Translations under genes and position numbers: made by a program
DNA from: Flavobacteriaceae bacterium
Lineage (GTDB): Bacteria; Bacteroidota; Bacteroidia; Flavobacteriales; Flavobacteriaceae
Assembly (NCBI GenBank): GCA_947448525.1
Contig: CANFNV010000002.1
Location: forward strand, 1-64,000
DNA: 64,000 bases
Direction: 5' to 3'
The notes under the pieces: generated by a model
What the model was told of the DNA's origin: nothing
The model's database searches: none
Seen by the model: the letters and a program-made list of their open reading frames with translations, nothing else
Shown here: piece after piece, positions 48,845 to 57,419 of the stretch
How positions within the stretch are numbered: position 1 is the first letter of the stretch
Layout of the letters: the number at the start of each line of letters is the position of its first letter

Positions 48845-50191
48845 ATGAAAACAAACCTATTAAAAATAGTAACAGTAGTTGCTTTTGTCAGCTTATTGGT
48901 AAGCTGTTCGGTTACAGATAAAAATGTTTGGAATGAGGTAAAAGAAATTAAAACGTATGAATTATCACCTACAATGTCGGTTGCAGATCTTCAAACAGCT
49001 GTTGGTTCAAATAACCCAACTGTTTTATATCCTGTTTCAACTCCAACCACTCCAGTTGCTGATGTAATAATTGAAGCTTATGTAACTTCAAATGATACGG
49101 ATGGAAATTTTTACAAATCTATTTCGTTTCAAAATTTACTAAATACCGCAACAACTCCGATAATTGGATTTAGTGTTTCGGTTAATAAACCGATGTTATT
49201 TGCAGATGGATTTACACCAGGTAGAAAAGTGTATATTAAACTAAATGGATTGGCTATTGGTAAAGTTTTTGGCTCAATTCAAATTGGAGTTGCCGACTCA
49301 ACTACTTCTTCAGGTATTGCAGGTATTGAACCAACAGATTATTTGGATTATCTTTTCCCTTCAAGCACTGTTGTTAATGAAGAATCTTTAGTAAGACACA
49401 TGAATTTAACTAATGCTGTTTTAGATTCAAATCAAAACACATTAATTGAAGTTGACAATGTTCAATTTGCATCAAGTTCATTGGGAAGAACTTTGTTTGA
49501 TGTAGATAATGGCGGTTATGCTACTAATCATAACATTATTGATGCAGAAAATGGGGGAAAACCTAGGATAATTAGATTTAGCCAATATGCAACATTTTCT
49601 TTAGTTAATGTTCCTTCTGGAAGAGGTGGGATTCGTGGAGTAATGACCAAATATAACACAGACTACCAATTTACCATTCGTCAAGAAAGTGATTTAAAAC
49701 TAACTAATCCAAGACAGTTCATGGATGATTTTGCAACAGGAATTGGTGCTTGGACTTCATATAGCGTAACTGGAAATGAAATTTGGACACCAAGTTCTTA
49801 TGGAAATCCATCCTATTGCGCTACTATTACTGGATATGCTGGTGGAAATAAAAATAATGAAGATTGGTTAATCTCTCCAAGTATCAATTTTACCAACAAA
49901 ACTATTGGAAAATTAATTTTTGATAGCGCAACTAAATATACTGGTAATAGTCTTCAGGCCTATATTTCTACAAATTACACAAGTGGGGCACCTTCAAATG
50001 CTACTTGGACGTTGTTGCCTGCTTCATTTGCGCCAGTAAACAGTAACTATACTTGGACAAATTCAGGGTCAATTAATATTTCTTCTTATGCTTCCAATCA
50101 AGGAAATGTAAGAATTGCATTCAAATATACTTCTACAACATCTGCTGCCGCTACATGGGAGCTAGACAATGTTTTAGTTACGGCTAATTAA
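48845..50191 (+). CDS. DUF5689-like lipoprotein with C-terminal choice-of-anchor-J-like domain
   Basis: Lipobox SLLVSCSVTD; PVADVIIEAYVTSNDTDGNFYKSISFQN (OB-like); C-terminal FMDDFATGIGAWTSYSVTGNEIWTPSSYG...EDWLISPSINF...TWELDNVLV. Confidence 0.82.
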   Translation: MKTNLLKIVTVVAFVSLLVSCSVTDKNVWNEVKEIKTYELSPTMSVADLQTAVGSNNPTVLYPVSTPTTPVADVIIEAYVTSNDTDGNFYKSISFQNLLNTATTPIIGFSVSVNKPMLFADGFTPGRKVYIKLNGLAIGKVFGSIQIGVADSTTSSGIAGIEPTDYLDYLFPSSTVVNEESLVRHMNLTNAVLDSNQNTLIEVDNVQFASSSLGRTLFDVDNGGYATNHNIIDAENGGKPRIIRFSQYATFSLVNVPSGRGGIRGVMTKYNTDYQFTIRQESDLKLTNPRQFMDDFATGIGAWTSYSVTGNEIWTPSSYGNPSYCATITGYAGGNKNNEDWLISPSINFTNKTIGKLIFDSATKYTGNSLQAYISTNYTSGAPSNATWTLLPASFAPVNSNYTWTNSGSINISSYASNQGNVRIAFKYTSTTSAAATWELDNVLVTAN

Positions 50192-50212
50192 TAGGTTTAC
50201 CAAATTATATTG

Positions 50213-50247
50213 AACCCTCGTTTCTTCATTGAAACGGGGGTTTTTTT
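50213..50247 (+). terminator. Rho-independent terminator after the TonB/DUF5689 operon
   Basis: AACCCTCGTTTC-TTCATT-GAAACGGGGGTT followed by T run. Confidence 0.9.
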
Positions 50248-50319
50248 AATATCAAAATTTCAATGGTTAACCAATTAGAAAAAATCGATATCTTTGAATA
50301 TTGAGTAAATTAAAAGCAA

Positions 50320-50967
50320 ATGTTTCAAAATAAAAAAGACATCGTTTATGTAATTCTTGCTGGAATTTTTATTACAAATGCTGTTGTCGCAGAATTAATT
50401 GGCGGGAAATTAATCAATGTTTTTGGCGTACCGATGAGCGTTGGCATTTTGCCTTGGCCAATAGTTTTTGTTACTACTGATTTAATAAATGATTATTTTG
50501 GAGAAAAAGGAGTTAGAAAATTGTCACTCATTACTGCAAGTTTAATTGCTTATACCTTTGTTATTTTATTCATTGCAATGCGAATACCGGCTATGCAAGG
50601 GGATAAATTGGTTACAAACGAACAATTTAATGGTGTTTTTGGGCAAAGTATGTGGATTATTGTTGGAAGCATTACTGCCTTTTTAGTTTCACAATTGATT
50701 GATGTTTCGATTTTTCATTTTGTTAAAAACAAAACTGGAGGTAAAATGATTTGGCTTCGAAGCACTGGTTCTACAATTATTTCGCAGTTGTTTGATAGTT
50801 TTATTGTGTTGGGAATTGCTTTTTGGATGACCGGAAAAATGACTACCGCGGTATTTATTGCATCAGCTATTACAGGTTACTTAGTTAAGATTATTATTGC
50901 TGTTATTTTGACTCCTTTAATTTATTTAGGGCATTCAATCATTGAAAAATATATTCATGGAAAATAA
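50320..50967 (+). CDS. Queuosine precursor transporter (YhhQ/DUF165 family)
   Basis: VILAGIFITNAVVAELIGGKLINVFG...PIVFVTTDLINDYFGEKGVRKLSLI; multi-TM. Confidence 0.92.
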   Translation: MFQNKKDIVYVILAGIFITNAVVAELIGGKLINVFGVPMSVGILPWPIVFVTTDLINDYFGEKGVRKLSLITASLIAYTFVILFIAMRIPAMQGDKLVTNEQFNGVFGQSMWIIVGSITAFLVSQLIDVSIFHFVKNKTGGKMIWLRSTGSTIISQLFDSFIVLGIAFWMTGKMTTAVFIASAITGYLVKIIIAVILTPLIYLGHSIIEKYIHGK

Positions 50968-51523
50968 AATCCGTTGCTCTTGGTGCGAAAAAGATGATTT
51001 GTATAGAAACTATCATGATAAGGAATGGGGGAAACCGATTTATGATGACCAAATTTTGTTTGAGTTTTTAATTTTAGAGACATTTCAGGCGGGTTTGAGT
51101 TGGTATACAGTTTTAGCAAAAAGAGATAATTTTAGAAAAGCTTTTGCCTATTTTAATTATAAAATTATGGCTGAATTCAATGAAGATAAAATTCAAGAAT
51201 TACTTTTAGATGTTGGAATTATTAGAAACCAATTAAAAATTAGAGCGGCGGTTTCGAATGCCATTGCTTTTATGAAAGTTCAAAAAGAATTTGGATCTTT
51301 TTCAAAATACATTTGGAATTTCACCAATGGAAAACCAATAGATAACAATCCGAAAACAATAAAACATATTCCAGCTTCAACACCACAATCTGATGCCATA
51401 AGTAAAGATTTAAAAAAACGTGGTTTTAAATTTGTTGGAACTACAGTTGTTTATGCGCACATGCAAGCTACTGGAATGGTGAATGATCATGTGGAGGATT
51501 GTTGGACTAGGAAATTTCAGTAA
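50957..51523 (+). CDS. tag: DNA-3-methyladenine glycosylase I
   Basis: RCSWCEKDDLYRNYHDKEWGKPIYDDQILFEFLILETFQAGLSWYTVLAKRDNFRKAF; internal ATG at 50957 preferred over the TTG at 50942. Confidence 0.95.
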   Translation: MENKIRCSWCEKDDLYRNYHDKEWGKPIYDDQILFEFLILETFQAGLSWYTVLAKRDNFRKAFAYFNYKIMAEFNEDKIQELLLDVGIIRNQLKIRAAVSNAIAFMKVQKEFGSFSKYIWNFTNGKPIDNNPKTIKHIPASTPQSDAISKDLKKRGFKFVGTTVVYAHMQATGMVNDHVEDCWTRKFQ

Positions 51524-51566
51524 TAAATTAAAGAAAAATCGATTCTGTATCATTATTATTCGAAAA

Positions 51567-52334
51567 TCAAAAAGCACTACTGGTTAAGGGCTTTTTTAAA
51601 GTAATGTATTTTTTTAATTGGTTCCATATAACTTCTCTAGTTTGTTCTCGCAATTCTTTTTTATCTTCTAACCTTTTTCCTTTGGTTTCAATAAAATAAT
51701 GGACATGTGCTCTCAATAAACCAGGGCTTCCACTTAAAAAAGTAAACGAAAATCTCTTTTTATTATCTCCAAATGTTATGGGTACAATCGGAATTTGATG
51801 TTCGATGGCTAATCTGAAAGCGCCGTCTTTAAACTCATCTAAAACTATGGTTTCATCAGGAACACCGCCTTCTGGAAAAATGCAAATACTCATCCCTTGG
51901 TTCAATCTTTTTTGGGCTCTTTCAAAAACTTCGTGCCGACTTTTAGGACTACTTCTATCTACTAAAATACACGTTCTTTTGTAGAAAAATCCAAATAACG
52001 GAATGTTAACCAACTCTTTTTTGCCTACAAAAACAAACGGATTTTTAATAATAGCCAACATCAACATAATATCTAACATTGAGCTGTGGTTGGCGGTAAG
52101 CATATAACTTTTGCCTTTTTCTAGTTCTTGATTGCGTTCAATTTTATAGTAATATCCCATTCCGAATAGAATTCCTCTTGCCCATATTCGAGCCATAATA
52201 AAAAAGTAAGCATACCATTCTTCCCTTAGAATAGAAATCACTAAAAATGGAAGCATGATAATGATAAAGAATCCCATTAAAATGTAAAACCAAACGCGGT
52301 AGAAAGTCCAAAAAATGATTTTTAGTAGTCTCAT
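51567..52334 (-). CDS. 1-acyl-sn-glycerol-3-phosphate acyltransferase (PlsC-like)
   Basis: LTANHSSMLDIMLML, FPEGGVPDETIVLDEFKDGAFRLAIEHQIPIVPI; start moved to MRLLKIIFW. Confidence 0.92.
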   Translation of the reverse strand: MRLLKIIFWTFYRVWFYILMGFFIIIMLPFLVISILREEWYAYFFIMARIWARGILFGMGYYYKIERNQELEKGKSYMLTANHSSMLDIMLMLAIIKNPFVFVGKKELVNIPLFGFFYKRTCILVDRSSPKSRHEVFERAQKRLNQGMSICIFPEGGVPDETIVLDEFKDGAFRLAIEHQIPIVPITFGDNKKRFSFTFLSGSPGLLRAHVHYFIETKGKRLEDKKELREQTREVIWNQLKKYITLKKPLTSSAF

Positions 52335-52428
52335 AGTGTCAAAAATAAGGAATAGTAGGCAATTTTTCATACAAAGGTTTAACTTTGCATCAAATAAAAT
52401 TAGATACTGAAAATAAATTCTGGATATT

Positions 52429-53400
52429 ATGGCAAAAATACTTACAGGCGTTCAAAGTACAGGCACACCTCATTTGGGAAACTTATTGGGTGCCATTATT
52501 CCTGCTATTGAATTATCTAACAATCCTGCAAATCAATCGTTTTTATTTATTGCCGATTTGCATTCCATCACGCAAATAAAAGACGGAACAACTTTAAGAG
52601 CGAATACTTATAGTACGGCAGCCGCTTGGTTGGCTTGTGGTTTAGATTGTAACAAAGTGACGTTTTACCGTCAAAGTGACGTACCTCAAACTGCCGAATT
52701 ATCGTGGTATTTAAGCTGCTTTTTTCCGTTTCAAAGATTAACATTAGCCCATTCTTTTAAAGATAAAGCAGACAGATTAGAAGATGTAAACGCTGGATTA
52801 TTTTCTTATCCAATGCTTATGGCAGCAGATATTTTATTGTATGATGCCAATTTTGTGCCGGTTGGAAAAGACCAAATGCAACACATTGAAATTACCCGTG
52901 ATGTGGCTTCACGTTTCAATCATCAAATGGGAGAAACCTTTATAATTCCTGAAGGTACTATTCAAAAAGAAACGATGTACGTGCCGGGAACTGACGGAAA
53001 TAAAATGAGCAAATCGCGTGGAAATATTATTGATATTTTCATTGATGATAAAGCGCTTCGCAAACAAATTATGGGCATTGAAAGTGACAGTACGCCACTT
53101 GAAGATCCTAAAAATCCTGATACCTGTAACATTTTTGCTCTTTATAAATTAATTGCTAATGAAGAACAAATTTCCAAAATGAGACAGCAATATTTGGGTG
53201 GAAATTATGGTTATGGGCATGCTAAACAAGCTCTTTTTGAATTGATTTGTGAAAAATTCAAAACAGAAAGAGAAAAATACAATTACTATATGAACAATCT
53301 TATCGAAATGGATGCTTTGTTACAAAAAGGAGCCAAAAAAGCTCATTTAGTTGCTAATGACGTTTTAAAAAGAGTACGCGTGAAACTTGGGTTTAATTAA
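52429..53400 (+). CDS. trpS: Tryptophan--tRNA ligase
   Basis: ILTGVQSTGTPHLGNLLGAIIPAIEL...GTDGNKMSKSRGNIIDIF. Confidence 0.97.
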   Translation: MAKILTGVQSTGTPHLGNLLGAIIPAIELSNNPANQSFLFIADLHSITQIKDGTTLRANTYSTAAAWLACGLDCNKVTFYRQSDVPQTAELSWYLSCFFPFQRLTLAHSFKDKADRLEDVNAGLFSYPMLMAADILLYDANFVPVGKDQMQHIEITRDVASRFNHQMGETFIIPEGTIQKETMYVPGTDGNKMSKSRGNIIDIFIDDKALRKQIMGIESDSTPLEDPKNPDTCNIFALYKLIANEEQISKMRQQYLGGNYGYGHAKQALFELICEKFKTEREKYNYYMNNLIEMDALLQKGAKKAHLVANDVLKRVRVKLGFN

Positions 53401-54500
53401 ATTGATTCAAATAATTTTCCGGGCAAAGGTCGTATTACGCCTTTTAATTCCATATTCACTAAAAAAGAGGATGTTCTAAAAACAGGAAAACCGCATTCTA
53501 AAGCAATAGTGTCCAATTCTTGTTTTCCTTGTTGTTGCAAATAATTGTATATTTTTTGTTCTTCATTATCTAATGATACAAAAAGCTTCTTTTGAATGAC
53601 TTGGTGGTCGTTTTGTTCGAATTCCCAATTGAGAATGTAAATCAAATCGACAGCAGAAGTTAACAAATTGGCGCGTTGGGTTTTAATTAAATTATTACAT
53701 CCTTGACTAAATTTGTCTGAAATTCTTCCTGGGACAGCAAATACATCTCGATTGTAATCGTTGGCTAAATTGGCCGTAATTAAAGAACCCCCTTTTTCAG
53801 CACTTTCAATTACAATTGTGGCTTCACTCATTCCAGCAACGATTCGATTTCGTTTTACAAAATTCTCTTTTTCTGGATTAGAGGTGCTCCAGAATTCGGT
53901 TAGAAATCCGCCGTTTTCTTCCATTTTAGCAACATACTTTTTATGAACTTTTGGATACACCTGATTCAAACCATGAGCAATAACGCCAATCGTTTGTAAA
54001 TTATAATCCATTGCTGTTTTATGAGCAACAATATCTACTCCATAAGCAAATCCGCTAACAATTATTGGGTTAAAAAGTGCTAAATCTTCAATTAGTTTTT
54101 TGCAAAATTCACTTCCGTAAGAAGTAATTTCACGAGTTCCAACAATGCTAATGATTTTACGATTATTAAAATTCACGTTCCCTGAGGCAAACATCAAAAC
54201 GGGAGCATCAATGCAATGCTTTAATCGATTTGGATAATTTTCATCTTGATAATACAACAAATTAATAGTGTTGTCTTTAATAAATTTGAGTTCGGATTCT
54301 GCTAATTTAAAAACCGATTTGTCTTTAAGCTTTTTTATCAATACTTGGCCTATCCCATCAATTGCAGACAAAAAGGATGGTTTCGTTTGGAAGATTTTCT
54401 CAGCGCTTCCACAATGATTTAATAATTTTTTGGCAACAATGTCGCCTACTCCCTCAATTTTTAAAAGGGCTAACAAGTGAAGTAATTCGGTATCGTTCAT
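53397..54500 (-). CDS. dprA: DNA-processing protein DprA
   Basis: ISIVGTREITSYGSEFCKKLIEDL...IVSGFAYGVDIVAHKTAMD...TIGVIAHGLNQVYPKVHKK...FVKRNRIVAGMSEATIVIESAEKGGSLITANLANDYNRDVFAVPG; start moved to MNDTELL. Confidence 0.96.
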   Translation of the reverse strand: MNDTELLHLLALLKIEGVGDIVAKKLLNHCGSAEKIFQTKPSFLSAIDGIGQVLIKKLKDKSVFKLAESELKFIKDNTINLLYYQDENYPNRLKHCIDAPVLMFASGNVNFNNRKIISIVGTREITSYGSEFCKKLIEDLALFNPIIVSGFAYGVDIVAHKTAMDYNLQTIGVIAHGLNQVYPKVHKKYVAKMEENGGFLTEFWSTSNPEKENFVKRNRIVAGMSEATIVIESAEKGGSLITANLANDYNRDVFAVPGRISDKFSQGCNNLIKTQRANLLTSAVDLIYILNWEFEQNDHQVIQKKLFVSLDNEEQKIYNYLQQQGKQELDTIALECGFPVFRTSSFLVNMELKGVIRPLPGKLFESI

Positions 54501-54585
54501 TAAATGTAAGTCTGTATGGTGTATAAAATAGAACCTCAAAAGTAAGGAGAATTAAAATTGTTAACAAAGTTTATAGAAAAAAATT

Positions 54586-54614
54586 TTGCAATACATATTT
54601 ATTAATTAAATTTG
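54586..54614 (+). promoter_or_regulatory. Bacteroidetes-type promoter, possibly producing a leaderless transcript
   Basis: TTG-N18-TAAATTTG; -7 element ends 5 nt before the ATG at 54620. Confidence 0.65.
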
Positions 54615-54619
54615 TCATT

Positions 54620-55564
54620 ATGAAGATTGACCATTATATTTCGCAACTACTTTATCGTTACCAATGTGTAACAGTTCCTGGATTTGGTGCTTTTTTAACC
54701 GAAATCCGGTCGGCGCAATTACATGAAGGTACTCATTCGTTTTATCCCCCAAAAAAGGTGGTTTCTTTCAATTCATATTTAAAAAATAACGATGGCTTAT
54801 TAGCAAATCATATTGCGGTATCCGAGAAAATGTCTTATGAAATTGCGGTATCCGTGATTCAAAATGAAGTAAATTCTTGGAAAAATAAATTGAAAGAAAA
54901 CGGTTCAATTGCTCTTAAAAACATTGGAGAACTGACTTTAAATACAGAAAACAATTTAGTTTTTGTTTCTACAGATCAAGTTAATTATTTAAAAGCATCT
55001 TTTGGATTATCAACCTTTGCTTCGCCAAACATTAAACGTGAAGATTACAAAAAAGAAAATGAAATTCAAGACGAAAACGCTCCGATAACTTTTGTTCCAG
55101 AAGACAGCGGTTCTAGTAATTTCTTGAAATATGCTGCCGTTTTTGTTTTTAGCGCGGGATTACTTGGTGCTAGTGGTTTCTTTGGAAATCAATATTATCA
55201 AAACAAAATTCAAGAAGAAACATTAGCTGTTCAAATTAAAGTTCAAAAACAAGTAGATCAAAAAATTCAAGAAGCTACTTTCTTTATTTCTAATCCACTA
55301 CCAACTGTTACCTTAAATGTGGTAAAAGGAAAAATGCCTTATCATGTGGTGGCAGGAGCATTTTTGCAAGAAGAAAATGCAACTATAATGTATGATGAAC
55401 TTATTAAATTAGGTTACAATGCTCAAAAAATTCGTAGAAACAAACACGGTTTATATCCTGTAATTTATGGTAGCTATACCTCTTACTTGGAAGCTCAAAC
55501 CGAAATGGAACGAATCAAAAAATCACACAACCCAGAAGCATGGTTGTTAATTGAAGAACTATAA
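54620..55564 (+). CDS. HU-CCDC81-like + transmembrane + SPOR domain protein
   Basis: MKIDHYISQLLYRYQCVTVPGFGAFLTEIRSAQ (HU-CCDC81-like), TM KYAAVFVFSAGLLGASGFFG, C-terminal YHVVAGAFLQEENATIMYDELIKLGYNAQKIRRNKHGLYPVIYGSYTSYLEAQTEMERI (SPOR). Confidence 0.88.
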   Translation: MKIDHYISQLLYRYQCVTVPGFGAFLTEIRSAQLHEGTHSFYPPKKVVSFNSYLKNNDGLLANHIAVSEKMSYEIAVSVIQNEVNSWKNKLKENGSIALKNIGELTLNTENNLVFVSTDQVNYLKASFGLSTFASPNIKREDYKKENEIQDENAPITFVPEDSGSSNFLKYAAVFVFSAGLLGASGFFGNQYYQNKIQEETLAVQIKVQKQVDQKIQEATFFISNPLPTVTLNVVKGKMPYHVVAGAFLQEENATIMYDELIKLGYNAQKIRRNKHGLYPVIYGSYTSYLEAQTEMERIKKSHNPEAWLLIEEL

Positions 55565-55568
55565 GAAC

Positions 55569-55592
55569 ATCCCGATTATTTCGGGATTTTTT
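55569..55592 (+). terminator. Rho-independent terminator after the SPOR-domain gene
   Basis: ATCCCGA-TTATT-TCGGGAT then T run. Confidence 0.85.
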
Positions 55593-55637
55593 GTGACCGG
55601 TTTTTGTCATAAAATAAATACCTTTACAAAAAAAGCT

Positions 55638-56147
55638 ATGACTCCAAAACATCCCATAGACTCCTTAACTATACTTACCGATATGGTATTGCCAGGCGAA
55701 ACCAATCCTTTAAACAACCTTTTTGGAGGTGAATTATTGGCGCGAATGGACAGAGCTGCAAGCATTGCTGCCCGAAGACATTCAAGAAGAATTGTGGTTA
55801 CCGCTTCTGTAAATCATGTGGCTTTTAATCGTTCTATTCCTTTAGGAAGTGTGGTAACCATTGAAGCTAAAGTATCTAGAGCGTTTACCTCGTCGATGGA
55901 GATTTATCTAGACGTTTGGATTGAAGATAGAGAATCTGGAATTAGAGCTAAAGCAAATGAAGCTATTTATACTTTTGTGGCAGTAGATGAAACGGGAAAT
56001 CCTGTTGCTGTTCCGCCATTAGAACCAGAATCAGAAGAAGAAAAATCACGATTTGATGCCGCTTTACGAAGAAAACAATTGAGTTTAGTGCTTGCAGGAA
56101 AAATGAGTCCGCATGAAGCTACCGAGTTAAAGGCCTTGTTTGTGTAA
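55638..56147 (+). CDS. Acyl-CoA thioesterase (hotdog fold)
   Basis: MTPKHPIDSLTILTDMVLPGETNPLNNLFGGELLARMDRAASIAARRHSRRIVVTASVNHVAF; ORF-track start at 55551 would read through the terminator, so ATG 55638 preferred. Confidence 0.92.
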   Translation: MTPKHPIDSLTILTDMVLPGETNPLNNLFGGELLARMDRAASIAARRHSRRIVVTASVNHVAFNRSIPLGSVVTIEAKVSRAFTSSMEIYLDVWIEDRESGIRAKANEAIYTFVAVDETGNPVAVPPLEPESEEEKSRFDAALRRKQLSLVLAGKMSPHEATELKALFV

Positions 56148-56161
56148 TTATAAAATATAAT

Positions 56162-57415
56162 TTATCGCTTTAACCAAAGCGTTGGATTAACAAAATTTGC
56201 ATTTTGGGAAATTGTAAACTTTAAAATGGTTTTTCCCTCAGCATTAGTTCTTATTTTTCCGAGACTTTGTTTAGCAGAAACTTTATCTCCAGCGCTTACA
56301 TTAACGGAACTTAAATTTTGATATACTGTAAAGAAATCTCCATGCTGCACACATACTAATTTGGTCAATGGCGACATGATGATAACTTTGGTTACTTCTC
56401 CGCTAAAAACGGCTCTAGCGTTCGATCCTTGATCAGTAGTAATTTCCACCCCACTATTATGAATGGTAAGTGTTTTATAAACCGGGTGTGGCTGATCTCC
56501 ATATCCTAAAGTGATTGCTCCTTTTTCTACAGGCCAATTTAAACTTCCTTTGTTCGCTTTAAAATTATTTGAAATTAATTGCCCTTCAGGAGTTAAAACA
56601 ATACTAACCGATTCTTCAATTTTTTTTGTGTCCGCAACAGTTGTAGTTCTCGGATTTGCTTTAACTTTTGCTGCTGCAGCTTTTCTATTGGCCTCAGCAA
56701 TTGCATCTCGAATCATTTTTTGAATTTGAGCGTCTATTTTTTTAGTTTCCTGCTGTTTTTTCTTGATTTCAGCAGCAATTTGCTTCTTATCTTTCTTTAA
56801 ACTACTCGCGATTTTTTCTTGCTCTTGTTTTTCTTTTTCAAGATCGGCACGTTGTTTTTCTTGCTCGGAAAGAAGTTTTTCTTTCTCAGTTTTCTGTCCG
56901 CTTAATTTAGAATTATAATCAGCCAACTTAGTGGTTTTATCATTAATTTCTAATCCTTGCATCTTTCTATAGCTAGAATATTGCTTCATGTATTGAAGGC
57001 GTTTATACGCTTGTAAGAAGTTTTCTGACGAAAGTAAGAACATTGCTCTACTTTGTTGCGAACGACTCTTATAAGACTTCACAATCATTTCAGCATAATC
57101 TTCTTTAAGTATTACCAAATCTTTCTTGAGTTTATTTATCTGAACTTGATTAATATACATATCATTACTCAATAACTTAGTTTGTTTAGCTGTGGTGTTA
57201 ATCAGTTTTTCTTTCAAACCAATTTTTTCTTTTTGGAGTGACAGCAATTTTACAACCGATTTCTCTTTGCCTCTAACTTCTTCAAGCATTCGTTCTTTTT
57301 CTAGAATTTCTTCCTGAATTTTAGCTTTTCTTTGCTCTAATTCTTCCTGCGTTTGTTGGCTCCAAACAAATGAAGTCAAACAAATAAAAAGCAATGTAAT
57401 TAATCTTTTTTGCAT
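56162..57415 (-). CDS. Murein hydrolase activator / M23 peptidase family (EnvC-like)
   Basis: Signal peptide MQKRLITLLFICLTSFVWSQQ, long coiled coil, C-terminal LNWPVEKGAITLGYGDQPHPVYKTLTIHNSGVEITTDQGSNARAVFSGEVTKV. Confidence 0.9.
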   Translation of the reverse strand: MQKRLITLLFICLTSFVWSQQTQEELEQRKAKIQEEILEKERMLEEVRGKEKSVVKLLSLQKEKIGLKEKLINTTAKQTKLLSNDMYINQVQINKLKKDLVILKEDYAEMIVKSYKSRSQQSRAMFLLSSENFLQAYKRLQYMKQYSSYRKMQGLEINDKTTKLADYNSKLSGQKTEKEKLLSEQEKQRADLEKEKQEQEKIASSLKKDKKQIAAEIKKKQQETKKIDAQIQKMIRDAIAEANRKAAAAKVKANPRTTTVADTKKIEESVSIVLTPEGQLISNNFKANKGSLNWPVEKGAITLGYGDQPHPVYKTLTIHNSGVEITTDQGSNARAVFSGEVTKVIIMSPLTKLVCVQHGDFFTVYQNLSSVNVSAGDKVSAKQSLGKIRTNAEGKTILKFTISQNANFVNPTLWLKR

Positions 57416-57419
57416 AATT

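Noticed and set aside
39423-54500. ComF-like and DprA as part of one natural-transformation cluster with the nuclease/TonB locus
   Set aside because: The genes are separated by unrelated housekeeping genes and on different transcription units; co-occurrence in the window is not evidence of a shared system.
55551-55637. N-terminal extension of the thioesterase ORF
   Set aside because: It overlaps the end of the SPOR gene and reads through a clear Rho-independent terminator; ATG 55638 fits the family start.
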